DNA of 64,000 nucleotides from contig JAGXGH010000012.1 of NCBI GenBank assembly GCA_024636835.1, positions 1 to 64,000 of the forward strand, in the 5' to 3' direction. The notes below the pieces were generated by a model. That model was not told where the DNA came from. It worked only from the letters and a program-made list of their open reading frames with translations, and did not search any database. This document shows, piece by piece, positions 63,345 through 64,000 of this stretch. Positions within the stretch are counted from its first letter, which is position 1; each line of letters opens with the position of its first letter. This DNA comes from Verrucomicrobiales bacterium (GTDB taxonomy: Bacteria > Verrucomicrobiota > Verrucomicrobiia > Verrucomicrobiales > SLCJ01). Made by a program: the position numbers and the translations under genes.

Positions 63345-64000
63345 ATGCGCACCAACGTTCAGCCTCTCGCACACCTGTTGATCTGCTTCAGGTGGTTTGT
63401 AGTGGCGGTCTTTCTTGTCGCCCTATTTTCGGGGGTTTCACACGCCTCTTTGATCTTTCCTTCGCTGACAAGCCCCATCCGGGAAAAGATGGAGAGCGTC
63501 GAGGCTGAGTTGGCTGCACTCCCGGTCTTCCCGATGAACAAGAGTCCCTGGACGATGGGCTACAGCACTGCACAACATGAAGAACCTCAGATGCCGGTTA
63601 GGATAGCAATCAGCTTTCCGCAGACGGCAGTCATTGATCTCGTGGCTCTGATGCCTTCTTCATTCACGGATCAACGGAATAAAGTCCAATCCTGGGGTTT
63701 TCCCGTGAGGTTTATGATCGAGCGAGTATTACCGGACGGGAGCACCGACATCATAGCTGATTATCGCGATAAGGATTACCCGATCCCGGGGATTGCCCCG
63801 CAGTTTTTTCCTTGCCCAAATCCGGTTCCAGCAAGCGGCTTGCGAATCACAGTTACTGAAGCAGCAGCCAATGACACTTGGTGGCGAGCCCCGCACATTG
63901 TCTCTTTCAGCGAGCTCTATGCCTTCTCTGGTGAGCGGAATGTAGCTCTTAATGCTGAGGTGAAAGCCACTTCCTCTAATGAATTTGGCTTCATGTGGTC
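63345..64000 (+). CDS. N-terminal part of an exported protein with discoidin-like domain (runs off window)
   Basis: The frame is open from ATG 63345 to the window edge (218 codons). A membrane or signal segment lies at about residues 14-35 (WFVVAVFLVALFSGVSHA). Then come a helical stretch (REKMESVEAELAALP) and a beta-rich part (TMGYSTAQHEE, RIAISFPQTAVIDLVALMP, HIVSFSELYAFSGERNVAL) that resembles an F5/8-type (discoidin) domain in which FSELYAFSGERN is the closing strand. I recall similar N-termini in large sensor histidine kinases of this phylum, but the rest is outside the window, so the function is open. Confidence 0.7.
   Translation, partial: MRTNVQPLAHLLICFRWFVVAVFLVALFSGVSHASLIFPSLTSPIREKMESVEAELAALPVFPMNKSPWTMGYSTAQHEEPQMPVRIAISFPQTAVIDLVALMPSSFTDQRNKVQSWGFPVRFMIERVLPDGSTDIIADYRDKDYPIPGIAPQFFPCPNPVPASGLRITVTEAAANDTWWRAPHIVSFSELYAFSGERNVALNAEVKATSSNEFGFMW

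Noticed and set aside
1-64000. CRISPR arrays, insertion sequences, integrases, rRNA genes, riboswitches
   Set aside because: No regularly spaced direct repeats, no transposase or integrase protein motifs, no rRNA sequence and no recognisable riboswitch core were found on reading both strands.

Overview
The window reads as chromosome of a member of the Verrucomicrobiota, most likely Verrucomicrobiales. The signs are a complete dcw (division and cell wall) cluster with a fused MurC-MurB and a divergent FtsZ, several VPEP/PEP-CTERM surface proteins, sulfatase and sialate-esterase-like SGNH enzymes, and PmoA-like/ThuA/Gfo-Idh-MocA sugar genes. The phylum call is an inference from gene content; no rRNA gene is present.

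Layout. 1-4140: two Gfo/Idh/MocA-type proteins and a PmoA-like protein on the + strand, facing a ThuA-domain protein on the - strand. 4493-6439: a hypothetical gene with a small upstream ORF, then a secreted fasciclin-domain protein with its own terminator. 6664-26832: the dcw cluster, all on the + strand: mraZ, rsmH, ftsL-like, ftsI, murE, murF, mraY, murD, a LysM membrane protein, ftsW, murG, murC-murB, ddl, ftsQ, ftsA, ftsZ. It is preceded by four 10-bp-spaced TGGGG boxes that look like the MraZ operator. MurE carries the DNPR motif of meso-diaminopimelate-adding enzymes. 26920-26996: tRNA-Pro(GGG). 27129-33358: a GH29 alpha-L-fucosidase, a membrane-anchored unknown, ruvA, a possible ATP-grasp-like protein, a PEP-CTERM protein with a good sigma70-type promoter, and a YndJ-like membrane protein.

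33612-54154: a mainly - strand carbohydrate region. It holds an SGNH esterase, two secreted beta-propeller-like proteins, an FAD_oxidored protein that seems to have lost an internal segment, two large sialate-acetylesterase-like proteins, a LamG protein, an MFS transporter (beside the remnant of a second one) and a large PDZ/DUF6288-like protein. Embedded in it on the + strand are an ApbE flavin transferase, a Tat-exported FAD oxidoreductase and a membrane protein with a DUF2271-like C-terminus, which together look like an extracytoplasmic flavin electron-transfer unit, followed by a GH16 glycanase.

54238-63095: five secreted proteins on the - strand in mirrored order (A', B', sulfatase, B, A). 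The outer pair share one N-terminal module and the inner pair share a LamG module; in each pair one copy carries a PEP-CTERM anchor and the other does not. A decayed LamG gene lies between B and A. 63345-64000 is the start of a secreted or membrane protein that runs off the window.

Taken together, the left third makes the septum and peptidoglycan, while the right two thirds export, anchor and use enzymes acting on sulfated or fucose-containing polysaccharides. That substrate class is inferred from GH29, GH16, the sulfatase and the esterases. Start codons were moved downstream of the longest reading frame wherever a signal peptide, domain start or operator argued for it; each case is stated.
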